Of a stretch of DNA of 64,000 nt, positions 1 through 10,412 are shown piece by piece. The stretch comes from Proteus sp. FME41 (GTDB taxonomy: Bacteria; Pseudomonadota; Gammaproteobacteria; Enterobacterales; Enterobacteriaceae). The position numbers and the translations under genes are program-made. Position 1 is the stretch's first letter; each line of letters starts with the position of its first letter. Where the stretch lies: assembly GCF_014897315.1 (NCBI RefSeq), contig NZ_JABUYL010000001.1:62001-126000 (forward strand). The letters are read 5' to 3'. The notes under the pieces are model-generated. The model was not told the origin of the DNA and did no database searches. It was given only the letters and a program-made list of their open reading frames with translations.

Positions 1-811
<811 letters not shown>

Positions 812-841
812 TTATTCTTTAATTAATTGAATATTAGCCAT

Positions 842-871
842 AAAACCCTCAGCCTAGACTGAGGGTTTTTT
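842..871 (+). terminator. Rho-independent terminator of serS
   Basis: Stem AACCCTCAG/CTGAGGGTT with a short loop, followed by a run of six T. Confidence 0.9.
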
Positions 872-1032
872 ATTGCCTCAATAAAATATTTATCACTGAC
901 AATTACTATTTTTATAGTAATGAATAGTATTTTTTAGCGTTATTACCGTACAAAAATAAAATAAAAAAGCGATTGGAAATAATTTAATTCTAAGGTATGC
1001 ATTTTTTGTTTTATCCCTTTCTTATTCCCTGC

Positions 1033-1061
1033 TTGACAATACTGCTCATTAACACTACTTT
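1033..1061 (+). promoter_or_regulatory. Sigma-70 promoter of the methionine uptake operon
   Basis: A consensus -35 TTGACA (1033-1038) and a -10-like TACTTT (1056-1061) are separated by exactly 17 bp. The tandem met boxes start just downstream, so transcription would initiate inside or next to the operator. Confidence 0.7.
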
Positions 1062-1069
1062 GGAAATCT

Positions 1070-1093
1070 AGATGTTTAGACGTCTATGTATCC
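1070..1093 (+). promoter_or_regulatory. Tandem MetJ boxes (methionine repressor operator)
   Basis: Three contiguous 8-mers read AGATGTTT, AGACGTCT and ATGTATCC. The central one is a perfect match to the MetJ consensus AGACGTCT, and tandem 8-bp boxes are how MetJ dimers bind. Position just after the -10 of the metN promoter implies repression by S-adenosylmethionine-bound MetJ. A potential ATG at 1072 lies inside this operator, which argues that it is not the metN start. Confidence 0.8.
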
Positions 1094-1116
1094 ATTTAAT
1101 AAGTGAGTTGATTAAA

Positions 1117-2103
1117 ATGATAACACTAAAAAATGTCAGCAAAATTTACCAGCGAGGGAAAAAACAAACTGTTGCTGTTGATGATATTAATCTCAATATT
1201 GAACAAGGGGATATCTTTGGCATTATTGGGTATAGCGGTGCAGGTAAAAGTAGTTTGATCCGACTATTAAATCGCTTAGAGCCAGTTACAAAAGGGGAAG
1301 TGATTGTAGGAAAATACAATATCACTGCTAGCAGTGAACGTGAGATCCGTAAAATTCGTCATTCTATTGGCATGATTTTTCAGCACTTTAATTTATTGTG
1401 GTCACGTACAGTGAGAGAGAATATTGAATTTCCACTCGAAATTTCGGGTGTAGATAAAAAACAACGCTTTCAGAGAGCGAGTGAACTAATGGCCTTGGTT
1501 GGGCTTGCTGATAAAGCCGATGAATATCCATCAACATTAAGTGGTGGACAAAAACAACGTGTGGGTATTGCTAGAGCACTGGCAAACAACCCTGATGTTT
1601 TATTATGTGATGAAGCAACATCTGCATTAGATCCAAAAACAACACAAACAATTTTAGCATTGTTGGCTGACATTAATAAAAAAATGAATATTACGATTGT
1701 GTTGATCACACATGAAATGCAAGTTGTAAAAGCAATATGTAATAAAGTAGCGGTTATCGAGCAAGGAAAAATAATTGAACAAGGTGAAGTAGTAAAAATC
1801 TTTAACCAGCCAAAACATAAAGTGACACAACAGTTTTTATCACAATCAATACATGTAACAGATAACAGTGATGATATTGATAATATAAAACAGCAAAGCA
1901 CAGTAATAAAACTGTTACTGCAAGAGGGTAAAAAATATGACTGTTTACTTTATGATTTAATTTCTAATTTTAATGAACCTATTAATTTAATAAAAGGTAG
2001 TTTTTCGCAAGAGAGTGGGTTTATTTATTTACAGTTAAATAATAAATCGGATGAAATTATCCAATATCTTGAGAATAATAAATTTGATATAGCGGTCGTG
2101 TGA
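1117..2103 (+). CDS. metN: Methionine ABC transporter ATP-binding protein MetN
   Basis: Cytoplasmic ATPase that drives uptake of D/L-methionine with MetI and MetQ. Visible motifs are Walker A GYSGAGKS, the ABC signature LSGGQKQR, Walker [13 protein letters not shown] and a switch histidine in LITHEM. The last about 75 residues fit the NIL regulatory domain that senses methionine. I chose ATG 1117 (MITLKN..., aligned with MIKLSN... of E. coli MetN) rather than the upstream ATG 1072, because 1072 lies in the MetJ operator and its 15 extra residues look non-coding. That gives 328 residues. It heads the metN-metI-metQ operon, with metI starting 1 base after its stop. Confidence 0.9.
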   Translation: MITLKNVSKIYQRGKKQTVAVDDINLNIEQGDIFGIIGYSGAGKSSLIRLLNRLEPVTKGEVIVGKYNITASSEREIRKIRHSIGMIFQHFNLLWSRTVRENIEFPLEISGVDKKQRFQRASELMALVGLADKADEYPSTLSGGQKQRVGIARALANNPDVLLCDEATSALDPKTTQTILALLADINKKMNITIVLITHEMQVVKAICNKVAVIEQGKIIEQGEVVKIFNQPKHKVTQQFLSQSIHVTDNSDDIDNIKQQSTVIKLLLQEGKKYDCLLYDLISNFNEPINLIKGSFSQESGFIYLQLNNKSDEIIQYLENNKFDIAVV

Positions 2104-2104
2104 T

Positions 2105-2791
2105 ATGGATGAAATACAAAGTTGGATTAATAGTTATTTACCTCATTTAAAACTCAATGTATTAGGTGAAGAAACATTAAATACATTATATATGACACTT
2201 GTTTCTGGTTTATTATCTTGCTTATTAGGGATCTTAATTGGTGTCGCATTATTTCTAACGGCAAAAGAGGGATATAAAGAGCAGGTTTCTATATATAGAA
2301 CACTTTCATTTATTGTAAATATTTTTAGAGCGGTGCCTTTTATTATTTTAATTATCTTATTGTTTCCTTTTACTAAATTAATTGTGGGAACCATATTAGG
2401 TGTTAATGCAGCACTACCTGCATTAGTGATTTCCGCTGCTGCTTTTTATGCTAGGTTGGTTGAATTAGCATTACGTGAAGTTGATAAAGGTGTAATAGAA
2501 GCAAGTCTCTCAATGGGCGCTAATTTACCAACACTAATATTTAAGGTGTTATTACCTGAATCTTCGCCAGCTCTTGTTTCTGGTTTAACGGTAACATTGA
2601 TTTCATTAGTGGGTGGAACAGCTGTTGCTGGCGCAATAGGTGCGGGTGGATTAGGTAATTTGGCTTATTTAGAAGGGTTTCAGCGCAGCCATCTTGATGT
2701 AGTTTGGATTGCAACATTAGTGATTTTATTTATTGTGTTATGTATTCAGTTATTGGGAGATAGTGTTGTAAGAAATATAGATAAACGCTAA
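2105..2791 (+). CDS. metI: Methionine ABC transporter permease MetI
   Basis: Inner-membrane permease of the methionine importer, 228 residues with about five hydrophobic segments. The family's cytoplasmic EAA loop, which docks the ATPase, is visible as EASLSMGANLPTLIFKVLLP. The gene begins one base after the metN stop, indicating translational coupling, and is followed by metQ after a 49-bp gap. Confidence 0.92.
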   Translation: MDEIQSWINSYLPHLKLNVLGEETLNTLYMTLVSGLLSCLLGILIGVALFLTAKEGYKEQVSIYRTLSFIVNIFRAVPFIILIILLFPFTKLIVGTILGVNAALPALVISAAAFYARLVELALREVDKGVIEASLSMGANLPTLIFKVLLPESSPALVSGLTVTLISLVGGTAVAGAIGAGGLGNLAYLEGFQRSHLDVVWIATLVILFIVLCIQLLGDSVVRNIDKR

Positions 2792-2840
2792 TTAAAAAAT
2801 ATTTCAATTAAAAATCAAATTTAAAAATAAGGTTATAACA

Positions 2841-3665
2841 ATGAAATTAACAGTATTTAAAAAGCTGGGATCACTGCTACTTATTAGCCTCGCACTCTCT
2901 GCTTGTAAACCATCAGATGAAAAATCAGAAAATAAATTAATTATCGGTGCATCAAGTACACCTCACGCGGAAATTCTGGAATTTATTAAACCCCAATTAG
3001 CAAAAGAAGGATTAGAGTTAGATATTCGAATTTTTAATGATTATATTATTCCTAATCAGGCATTAGCAGAAAAAGAATTAGATGCCAACTTCTTTCAACA
3101 TGTCCCTTATTTAAATAAAACACTTGCTGATCACCCTGATTGGAAATTAGTATCAGCAGGCGCAGTACATATGCACCCATATCGTTTTTTTTCACAGAAA
3201 TATAAAAGCTTACAAGATTTGCCTAATGGTGCGAAAATGATAAGCAGTAATAATCTGGCACAACATGGGCATATATTAAAACTATTTCAAGATGAGGGAA
3301 TAATTAAGTTACGTGATGGAATCGATCCTGATGATTCTACGATAGATGATATTGTAGAAAATCCACGTAATATTAAATTTCTATTTACTTATGATGGGCC
3401 ATTGTTACCCCAAATTTATAAAAATGGTGAAGCGGATGTTGCTTCTATAGATGGACACTTTGCCATTAATGCAGGGCTCGATTTAACCAAAGAAGTGATT
3501 TATACAGAGCCTGCTGCTAACAGTAAGTTTGCCAATGTGATTGTCATAAGAGAGGAAGATAAAAATGATCCACGCATTGCTAAATTAATGGCACAGTTAA
3601 AAGCACCTGAAACCAAAAAGTTTATTTTGGATAACTTTAAAGGTGAAGCTGTTCCTGTTCCATAA
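2841..3665 (+). CDS. metQ: Methionine-binding lipoprotein MetQ
   Basis: Periplasmic substrate-binding lipoprotein of the methionine importer, 274 residues. The N-terminus has a basic n-region, a hydrophobic core and a lipobox LSAC at about residues 19-22, so the mature protein starts at Cys22 and is lipid anchored. The body matches the NlpA/MetQ family (IIGASSTPHAEILEFIKP; PNQALAEKELDANFFQHVPYL). An AAGG ribosome site precedes ATG 2841. It is the last gene of the MetJ-controlled operon. Confidence 0.93.
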   Translation: MKLTVFKKLGSLLLISLALSACKPSDEKSENKLIIGASSTPHAEILEFIKPQLAKEGLELDIRIFNDYIIPNQALAEKELDANFFQHVPYLNKTLADHPDWKLVSAGAVHMHPYRFFSQKYKSLQDLPNGAKMISSNNLAQHGHILKLFQDEGIIKLRDGIDPDDSTIDDIVENPRNIKFLFTYDGPLLPQIYKNGEADVASIDGHFAINAGLDLTKEVIYTEPAANSKFANVIVIREEDKNDPRIAKLMAQLKAPETKKFILDNFKGEAVPVP

Positions 3666-3690
3666 TCGATCTATTTTAAAAATAATGTAT

Positions 3691-3725
3691 AAAAAAGTGG
3701 TGTAAGAAATTATGCCGCTTTTTTG
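3691..3725 (+). terminator. Probable terminator of metNIQ
   Basis: AAAAAAGTGG pairs with CCGCTTTTTT (one G-T pair) across a loop of about 14 bases, ending in a T run. Confidence 0.6.
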
Positions 3726-3922
3726 CTTATTCTTAAGAAGATTATCAAAAGGTTTTTAATAAAGAAATGACTATTTAACAAAAATATAACGCAATCTGTC
3801 ATTGGTTAAACCGATCACGGCAGATCCTATTTATACTGTTAAATTAGAGCTATCACTCGAATTTATCTCAATTATTTTATGACGTTTCTATTAAATTAGA
3901 ACCCTACAAAAGAGCATATTCT

Positions 3923-4972
3923 ATGATAGTTTCTAAACAACAGTTACATCAATTAATAAAAAATAAATTACATCATGCAGGGCTAAATGAAGCGCATGCA
4001 GATACGGTGGCTGATGTCTTAGCCCATGCTGATGCTAAAGGTATTCACTCTCATGGCGCTGTGCGAGTTGAGTATTATGCTGAGCGTATAAGTAAAGGTG
4101 GTACTAATACGGCACCTAACTTTACTTATACTGAAACTGGGCCCTGTAGCGCCGTATTTGATGGTGATAATGGTGCTGGGCATGTTGCTGCGAAAGATGC
4201 AATGAAACGTGCTATCAACATGGCACAAGAGAAAGGTGTTGCCGTTGTTGGTGTAAGACGAATAGGCCACAGTGGTGCACTCTCTTATTTTGTTGAACAA
4301 GCATCACAAGCAGGCATGATAGGTATTTCACTGTGCCAATCAGATCCTATGGTTGTGCCTTTTGGTGGCTCAGAAGTCTATTATGGTACTAATCCTATCG
4401 CATTTTCAGCACCGGGTATCGGTGATAAACATATTACATTTGATATGGCGACAACAGTACAAGCGTGGGGAAAAGTCCTAGATGCACGCTCTCGTCATGC
4501 AGAAATTCCTGATACTTGGGCGGTAGATGAAAGTGGTAAGCCTACGACGGATCCCTTTGCGGTAAAAGGCTTATTACCTATTGCTGGCCCTAAAGGTTAT
4601 GGCTTGATGATGATGGTTGATGTGTTGTCAGGTATTTTGCTTGGGCTTCCTTTTGGCAAACATGTTAGCTCGATGTACCACGATTTAACGCAAGGGCGAG
4701 AATTAGGTCAATTACATATTGTCATTAATCCTGCATTTTTTACTGATGCAACATTATTTAGAGAACATATCTCACAGGTTATGGGGGAGTTAAATGCCAT
4801 TAAGCCAGCTCCTCATGTAAAGAACGTTCTTTATCCTGGTGAGAATAGCCAAATAGAAGAGCAAAGAAGTGAAAAAGAAGGTATTGAAATTGTTGATGAA
4901 ATTTATAACTATTTGATGTCTGATGCACTTTATAATAAATCGTATGATAATAAAAATCCATTTGCAGGTTAA
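3923..4972 (+). CDS. allD: Ureidoglycolate dehydrogenase-like oxidoreductase (AllD)
   Basis: Member of the malate/L-lactate (sulfolactate) dehydrogenase family, which has a non-Rossmann NAD fold. It matches E. coli AllD over nearly its full 349 residues: GIHSHGAVRVEYYAERISKGGTN near the N-terminus, GHSGALSYFVEQA, CQSDPMVVPFGG, TFDMATTVQAWGKVLDARSR, and the C-terminal SDALYNKSY...KNPFA. AllD oxidises ureidoglycolate to oxalurate with NAD in anaerobic allantoin use. No other allantoin gene lies nearby, and the gene has its own terminator, so its substrate here is inferred. Close relatives in the family act on other 2-hydroxy acids. Confidence 0.85.
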   Translation: MIVSKQQLHQLIKNKLHHAGLNEAHADTVADVLAHADAKGIHSHGAVRVEYYAERISKGGTNTAPNFTYTETGPCSAVFDGDNGAGHVAAKDAMKRAINMAQEKGVAVVGVRRIGHSGALSYFVEQASQAGMIGISLCQSDPMVVPFGGSEVYYGTNPIAFSAPGIGDKHITFDMATTVQAWGKVLDARSRHAEIPDTWAVDESGKPTTDPFAVKGLLPIAGPKGYGLMMMVDVLSGILLGLPFGKHVSSMYHDLTQGRELGQLHIVINPAFFTDATLFREHISQVMGELNAIKPAPHVKNVLYPGENSQIEEQRSEKEGIEIVDEIYNYLMSDALYNKSYDNKNPFAG

Positions 4973-5001
4973 TTACATTAATAAGATTTATTTTGGATAA
5001 T

Positions 5002-5037
5002 AAAAAACAGTAGGCTGTGAGGTCTACTGTTTTTTTA
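5002..5037 (+). terminator. Terminator of allD, possibly bidirectional
   Basis: AAAACAGTAG and CTACTGTTTTTTT form a 10-bp stem around a 10-base loop. The A run on the left would also serve the convergent gene to the right. Confidence 0.85.
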
Positions 5038-5059
5038 TTTAAGCGAGATAACTTTTCTA

Positions 5060-5929
5060 TTAGCTGACTAATTTACCAATATTGGATTCAGCCGTTTTAT
5101 TGAGAGAAATTGTACCATTTCCACCATTATTTCCTGCATTATGGTGATAAAAAATATCACGATAAGAAGCATACATTGCAGTGTAAGAAAGTGGAATAGT
5201 AATTAATAGGCCCAAACCAAATGGAATAATACTAATTGCCATAATAAAGAACAGTAAAATAAAGAAGAAAAAACCACCTACTAAGTTTATTTTTACTGCG
5301 GCAAGGCTCGCTTTAACCGCCGAGAAAGCAGTATAGCCATTAACTAATACAAGTGCAGGAACAAACCAATAGGCTGCGGTACTCAATGCACCAAAAATAG
5401 CGATAATAACAAAAAATAATGTAAACCCAGATGAGTTATCCACCATCATTTCAGCAATGATCTCTTCGGGATAATCGCTATTGATAGCATAAAAAATATC
5501 CATCATGGCAGCACTACTGACGATAAATGCGAGAATAATGCCCACAAGTAAAATTAGAAAACTGATACCATATGCACCCATCAAGCTAAGGTAACGTTTG
5601 TTATAAAAACCAGTGAACAGGTTATCAACATCCATTCGTTGAGTTTCATACTGCTGATGAGCAATCGCCACGACACCTGCGGCTAATACCGTCGTAATAA
5701 AAGGTGAGATGATTGGACCAATAAGTGGAATAAATCCAGCAATGGTTGATATTATAAGGCTCACAATAAAGTAGATAATAATAACACCTATCCACATCCA
5801 AAAACGTTCTTTTATTAAATCCCATCCCAGCCCTAACCAGCGTACTCCGCCGGAGGCACCTCGAGCCTGAGGGAGTGGCGTAAAGACCTCTTGTGGCTCT
5901 GTTTGCGATGAATTATTGTCTTGTTCCAT
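5060..5929 (-). CDS. BPSS1780-family-like integral membrane protein
   Basis: A protein of about 289 residues with a hydrophilic N-terminus (MEQDNNSSQTEPQEVF) and several long hydrophobic segments, for example WMWIGVIIIYFIVSLIISTI and the glycine/isoleucine-rich helices near the C-terminus. The motif GGVRWLGLGWDLIKERFWMW recalls the BPSS1780 family of small uncharacterised membrane proteins; I rely on memory for that. ATG 5929 is preferred over the ATG at 6010, because the extra 27 residues (lysine/tyrosine rich) lie in AT-rich leader and an AGGTACAGGA site precedes 5929. Function unknown; it stands alone between two terminators. Confidence 0.7.
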   Translation of the reverse strand: MEQDNNSSQTEPQEVFTPLPQARGASGGVRWLGLGWDLIKERFWMWIGVIIIYFIVSLIISTIAGFIPLIGPIISPFITTVLAAGVVAIAHQQYETQRMDVDNLFTGFYNKRYLSLMGAYGISFLILLVGIILAFIVSSAAMMDIFYAINSDYPEEIIAEMMVDNSSGFTLFFVIIAIFGALSTAAYWFVPALVLVNGYTAFSAVKASLAAVKINLVGGFFFFILLFFIMAISIIPFGLGLLITIPLSYTAMYASYRDIFYHHNAGNNGGNGTISLNKTAESNIGKLVS

Positions 5930-6287
5930 TTCCTGTACCTTAATCCCAATAATTTTGTTTATAAATATAAGTCTTCTATAGTATCTTTTTGTTTTGTTAT
6001 TGATCAACAATATTAAACTTAATATAGGTTAAGGAAATTCTTATAAAGTTATTTTTACCAGTTAGGTGTCATTTGGTTTATTTTGATAATAAATAAAATA
6101 AGTAGGATGACTACAATTTATTTAATAAAGAATATATGATTCATCGGGTAAAACGTTTAAAACGGATGAAAATAAAAGGGAGAAGATAATAGAACAAGTC
6201 TCTCTAATATTAACCTTATTTTATCTTTACAGACAAAAAAACAGCGCTTAAAAACGCTGCTTCTTAAATAAATCTTAAGTGAAAAAC
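5930..6287. other. Intergenic region upstream of the membrane-protein gene
   Basis: About 360 bases of AT-rich sequence. It holds the leader and promoter region of the reverse-strand membrane gene and the pfl terminator at 6234-6263. I see no gene in it. Confidence 0.6.
6234..6263 (-). terminator. Terminator of the focA-pflB-pflA operon
   Basis: On the reverse strand GCAGCG and CGCTGT form a stem with a TTTTTAAG loop, followed by seven T. Confidence 0.8.
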
Positions 6288-7028
6288 TTAATATATGACT
6301 TTATGGCCATAAGACTCAAGGATGGATTTTACATTTTCCATCGTCTCTTTTGACGGTGGATGAATACCATCAAGTTTATATTCTTCGCCTAACGCGACCC
6401 ATTTATGTTTGCCGAGTTCGTGGTAAGGAAGAAGCTCTACTTTTTCGATGTTCTTCATATCTTTAATAAATTCGCCTAAACGATGAGTTGAATCATCATC
6501 ATCAGACCAGCCGGGTACAACTACATAACGAATCCATGTTTTTTGGCCTCGTTTGGCTAAATAACGCGCGAATTCAAGTGTGCGTTGGTTTGATACACCC
6601 ACTAATTTTTGATGAATTTCATCATTAATTTGTTTTAAATCGAGCATAACCAGGTCAGTGGCATCGATTAATTCATCAATCACAGGATCATAACGACGAA
6701 CAAAGCCGTTAGTATCTAAGCAAGTATGGATATTTTCTTTTTGACATGCGCGGAACCAATCGCGCACAAACTCTGCTTGCAAAATCGCTTCACCGCCAGA
6801 AGCAGTAACGCCGCCACCAGAAGCATTCATAAAATGACGATAGGTAACCGCCTCTTTCATTAGTTCATCAACTGTGACGATTTGCCCACCATGAGTATCC
6901 CATGTGTCACGGTTGTGACAATAGAGGCATCTCATTAGGCATCCCTGAAAGAAAACAATGAAACGTATTCCGGGACCATCAACAGTACCGCAGGATTCAA
7001 ATGAGTGGATACGACCAAGTACGGACAT
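6288..7028 (-). CDS. pflA: Pyruvate formate-lyase activating enzyme
   Basis: Radical SAM enzyme that installs the glycyl radical on PflB under anaerobic conditions. The [4Fe-4S] cluster motif CxxxCxxC is seen as C30-C34-C37 in [16 protein letters not shown], and the SAM-binding stretch includes [13 protein letters not shown]. At 246 residues it has the same length as E. coli PflA. It lies 107 bases downstream of pflB, separated from it by a strong hairpin that may lower its transcription relative to pflB. Confidence 0.97.
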   Translation of the reverse strand: MSVLGRIHSFESCGTVDGPGIRFIVFFQGCLMRCLYCHNRDTWDTHGGQIVTVDELMKEAVTYRHFMNASGGGVTASGGEAILQAEFVRDWFRACQKENIHTCLDTNGFVRRYDPVIDELIDATDLVMLDLKQINDEIHQKLVGVSNQRTLEFARYLAKRGQKTWIRYVVVPGWSDDDDSTHRLGEFIKDMKNIEKVELLPYHELGKHKWVALGEEYKLDGIHPPSKETMENVKSILESYGHKVIY

Positions 7029-7056
7029 AACAGGGTTACTCCAAAACTGTCTAGAT

Positions 7057-7085
7057 AAAAAGGCCCCAAAGTAGGGGCCTTTATT
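7057..7085 (-). terminator. Hairpin terminator between pflB and pflA
   Basis: Reverse-strand stem AAAGGCCCC/GGGGCCTTT with a short loop and then a T run. It lies between two genes of the same operon, so it probably acts as a partial terminator or an mRNA-stabilising end for pflB. Confidence 0.85.
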
Positions 7086-7135
7086 CTAAGCGATTTTATC
7101 TACTTTCTCAGTAAATAAATGCATTAGTTATCAAA

Positions 7136-9418
7136 TTACATTGTTTTTGTAAATGTACGGGTGATAACGTCTTGCTGTTGCTCTTTAGTCAGTGAGTTAA
7201 AGCGAACTGCATAACCAGAAACACGGATAGTTAACTGAGGATATTTTTCAGGATCTTCCATTGCTTCTAACAGCATTTCACGGTTCATCACGTTAACGTT
7301 CAGATGCTGACCACCTTCAATACCTGCTTCATGGTGGAAGTAACCATCCATCAGGCCTGCAAGGTTCGCTTTACGAACATCATCATCTTTACCTAACGCA
7401 TTAGGTACGATTGAGAAGGTGTACGAAATACCGTCTTTTGCATAAGCAAATGGCAGTTTAGCAACTGAAGTCAGTGAAGCAACTGCACCTTTTTGGTCAC
7501 GACCGTGCATTGGGTTAGCACCTGGTCCGAATGGCGCACCAGCACGACGACCATCTGGGGTATTACCTGTTTTCTTACCGTAAACAACGTTTGAAGTAAT
7601 AGTCAGAATAGACTGTGTAGGTACCGCATTACGGTATGTACGCATTTTCTGAATTTTCTTCATGAAACGTTCAACTAAGTCACAAGCGATATCATCTACA
7701 CGAGAATCGTTGTTACCAAATTGTGGGTATTCGCCTTCGATTTTGAAATCAATTGCTAAGCCGTTTTCATCACGGATAGGCGAAACTTTCGCATATTTGA
7801 TAGCAGCCAGTGAGTCAGCTGCAACAGACAGACCTGCGATACCACATGCCATTGTACGATATACGTCACGGTCATGAAGTGCCATCAACGCGGCTTCATA
7901 GCTGTATTTATCGTGCATATAGTGGATAACGTTCAGTGCAGTTACATACTGAGTTGCTAACCAATCCATAAAGTGGTCCATTTGGTTCATCACAGTATCG
8001 AAGTTTAATACTTCGTCCATGATTGGCGCATGTTTTGGACCTACTTGGATTTTCAGTTTTTCATCAACACCACCATTGATGGTATACAGTAAAGTTTTGG
8101 CTAAGTTTGCACGAGCGCCAAAGAACTGCATTTGTTTACCAACAACCATTGGGCTAACACAACATGCGATTGCATAGTCATCGCTGTCGAAGTCAGGACG
8201 CATTAAGTCATCATTTTCGTACTGAATTGATGAAGTATCGATGGAGACTTTTGCTGCGTATTTTTTGAAGTTGATAGGCAGTTGTTCTGACCACAGGATG
8301 GTCATGTTTGGTTCTGGTGACGGACCCATTGTGTACAGGGTATTTAAGAAACGGAATGTATTCTTAGTTACCATAGTACGGCCATCTAAGCCCATACCTG
8401 CTAAAGATTCTGTTGCCCAGATTGGGTCACCAGAGAACAGCTCATCATATTCAGGAGTACGTAAGAAACGAACCATACGTAATTTCATGACTAAATGGTC
8501 AATTAACTCTTGAGCTTGTTCTTCATTCAGAAGGCCAGCATCAATATCACGTTGGATATAGATATCTAAGAAAGTAGATACACGACCAAATGACATTGCC
8601 GCGCCGTTTTGAGATTTAACAGCAGCTAAGTAACCGAAATAAGTCCATTGTACAGCTTCTTTTGCATTTTGAGCAGGACGAGAAATATCATAACCGTATT
8701 TCGCAGCCATTTCTTGGATTTGACCTAAAGCAGCGTGCTGCTCTGCGATTTCTTCACGCAGTTGGATAGTCATTTCCAGATCTTCGCCTTTTTCCATTCT
8801 TTCTTGTAAAGAAGTGAATTGAGCGAATTTGTCTTTACGCAGGAAGTCGATACCGTACAGTGCAACACGACGGTAGTCACCGATGATACGTCCACGACCA
8901 TAAGCATCTGGTAAGCCTGTTAAGATACCAGATTTACGGCATTTCATGATGTCTGGAGTATAAACATCGAAAACGCCTTGGTTGTGAGTTTTACGGTAAT
9001 CAGTAAAGATTTTTTTCAGTTCTGGGTCCAGCTCACGATCATAAGCTTGGCAAGAACTTTCAACCATACGGATACCACCGAATGGGATGATCGCACGTTT
9101 CAGAGGTGCATCAGTCTGTAAACCTACGACTTGTTCTAAATCTTTAGTAATGTAACCCGCATCGTGAGATGTGATAGTTGAAGCAACAGAAGTATCAAAA
9201 TCAACCGGCGCATGCGTGCGGTTTTCGATTTTGATGCCTTCCATAACTTGTTCCCAAAGTGTATCAGTTGCTTTAGTGGAACCTGCTAGGAAAGATTCGT
9301 CGCCTTCATATGGAGTATAGTTTTTTTGAATAAAGTCACGAACGTTAACACCGTTCTGCCATTCACCTTCAGAAAAACCTTTCCATGCTTCAGCAAATTT
9401 TTCATTTAAATCAGACAT
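7136..9418 (-). CDS. pflB: Formate acetyltransferase (pyruvate formate-lyase)
   Basis: Converts pyruvate and CoA to acetyl-CoA and formate during fermentation. All key residues are present: the adjacent catalytic cysteines in IACCVSPM at about residue 419 and the radical glycine at 735 in RVSGYAVRF. The length, 760 residues, equals that of E. coli PflB. Codon use is markedly more GC-biased at third positions than in its neighbours, as expected for a very highly expressed gene. It lies 54 bases after focA, in the order focA-pflB-pflA. Confidence 0.98.
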   Translation of the reverse strand: MSDLNEKFAEAWKGFSEGEWQNGVNVRDFIQKNYTPYEGDESFLAGSTKATDTLWEQVMEGIKIENRTHAPVDFDTSVASTITSHDAGYITKDLEQVVGLQTDAPLKRAIIPFGGIRMVESSCQAYDRELDPELKKIFTDYRKTHNQGVFDVYTPDIMKCRKSGILTGLPDAYGRGRIIGDYRRVALYGIDFLRKDKFAQFTSLQERMEKGEDLEMTIQLREEIAEQHAALGQIQEMAAKYGYDISRPAQNAKEAVQWTYFGYLAAVKSQNGAAMSFGRVSTFLDIYIQRDIDAGLLNEEQAQELIDHLVMKLRMVRFLRTPEYDELFSGDPIWATESLAGMGLDGRTMVTKNTFRFLNTLYTMGPSPEPNMTILWSEQLPINFKKYAAKVSIDTSSIQYENDDLMRPDFDSDDYAIACCVSPMVVGKQMQFFGARANLAKTLLYTINGGVDEKLKIQVGPKHAPIMDEVLNFDTVMNQMDHFMDWLATQYVTALNVIHYMHDKYSYEAALMALHDRDVYRTMACGIAGLSVAADSLAAIKYAKVSPIRDENGLAIDFKIEGEYPQFGNNDSRVDDIACDLVERFMKKIQKMRTYRNAVPTQSILTITSNVVYGKKTGNTPDGRRAGAPFGPGANPMHGRDQKGAVASLTSVAKLPFAYAKDGISYTFSIVPNALGKDDDVRKANLAGLMDGYFHHEAGIEGGQHLNVNVMNREMLLEAMEDPEKYPQLTIRVSGYAVRFNSLTKEQQQDVITRTFTKTM

Positions 9419-9472
9419 GATACTTCTACCTTTTTACAATGGAACTTAAGAAATCAGTCATACCTGCACGGA

Positions 9473-10327
9473 TTAATGCTTGTCACCGCGCAGATACATT
9501 AACCAGTATACCAGACCGACTAGGACTGCTCCGCCAATAATGTTACCGATAGTGACGGGTACTAAATTATCAACGAGGAAATTTGATATCGTTAAATCTG
9601 AAAATTGTTCGGGTGATGCACCTACTTTAGTCCAGAATTCTGCAGGTGCAAAATTCTTAATAACAATACCTAAAGGAATAAGAAACATGTTAGCGATACT
9701 GTGCTCAAAACCGCTAGCAACGAACATGCCGATAGGTAAAATTAGTGCAAAAAGCTTATCAATAAGTGTACGGCCTGCATAACTCATCCAGACTGCAAGA
9801 CAAACCATCAAGTTAGCTAAAATACCTAAACAAACAGCTTCTATAAAGGTGTGTTCAACTTTATGTTGTGCGGTTTGTAAAACATTTAGCCCCCAAAGCC
9901 CATTCGCTGCCATATGCTGACCTGCGAACCACATTAAGGCGACAAAAAAGAGTGCGCCAACAAAGTTACCCAGATAGACATTTATCCAGTTCGCAAGCAT
10001 TTTGCCCCAAGATATACGTCCGGTTGCTTTAGGAATAATAGTAAGAACAGTTGAGGTGAATAAATCCGCGCCACAAACGACCACGAGCATTAACCCCAGA
10101 GAGAAGCAGATCCCGCCGACTAATTTTGCCAGCCCAAATGGAACAGATGCGGTGCCTGTAGTAGCAGTAATATAAAAAACAAAAGCAATTGATATAAACA
10201 TTCCCGCAGTAAATGCAGATAAGTAAGTCGTTGAGATCTGTTTATTTGCTTTATAACAACCTGCATCATCGGCAACTTTTGCCATATCAGCAGGGGATAA
10301 TAAATTAAAAGGGCTGTCAGCTTTCAT
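9473..10327 (-). CDS. focA: Formate channel FocA
   Basis: Pentameric inner-membrane formate/nitrite transporter family channel that exports formate made by PflB. The 284-residue protein shows six hydrophobic helices and family motifs such as GGICFSLGLMLVVVCGADLF, NWINVYLGNFVGAL and GFEHSIANMF; the histidine in the last motif is the conserved pore residue. The N-terminal soluble stretch (SPFNLLSPADMAKVADDAG) is the gate that contacts PflB. First gene of the operon; FNR-type control is indicated upstream. Confidence 0.96.
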   Translation of the reverse strand: MKADSPFNLLSPADMAKVADDAGCYKANKQISTTYLSAFTAGMFISIAFVFYITATTGTASVPFGLAKLVGGICFSLGLMLVVVCGADLFTSTVLTIIPKATGRISWGKMLANWINVYLGNFVGALFFVALMWFAGQHMAANGLWGLNVLQTAQHKVEHTFIEAVCLGILANLMVCLAVWMSYAGRTLIDKLFALILPIGMFVASGFEHSIANMFLIPLGIVIKNFAPAEFWTKVGASPEQFSDLTISNFLVDNLVPVTIGNIIGGAVLVGLVYWLMYLRGDKH

Positions 10328-10398
10328 ACTAACACTCTCTTATATGTTGGAATAATTATAGTACGCAATAATAGTAGCAAAGGGGCTTACTTCTAAAA

Positions 10399-10412
10399 TT
10401 GATATGGATCAT
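10399..10412 (-). promoter_or_regulatory. FNR-type binding site of the pfl operon
   Basis: TTGAT-ATGG-ATCAT matches the FNR consensus TTGATnnnnATCAA at 9 of 10 defined positions. It lies about 72 bases before the focA start codon, consistent with anaerobic activation. Confidence 0.75.

Noticed and set aside
1072-1116. Upstream ATG giving a 343-residue MetN
   Set aside because: It lies inside the MetJ operator next to the -10 element and adds residues without similarity to MetN; ATG 1117 fits the family start.
1470-1901. Reverse-strand frame of 143 codons inside metN
   Set aside because: Shadow of the strongly supported ABC ATPase frame; cysteine-rich low-complexity translation with no family pattern.
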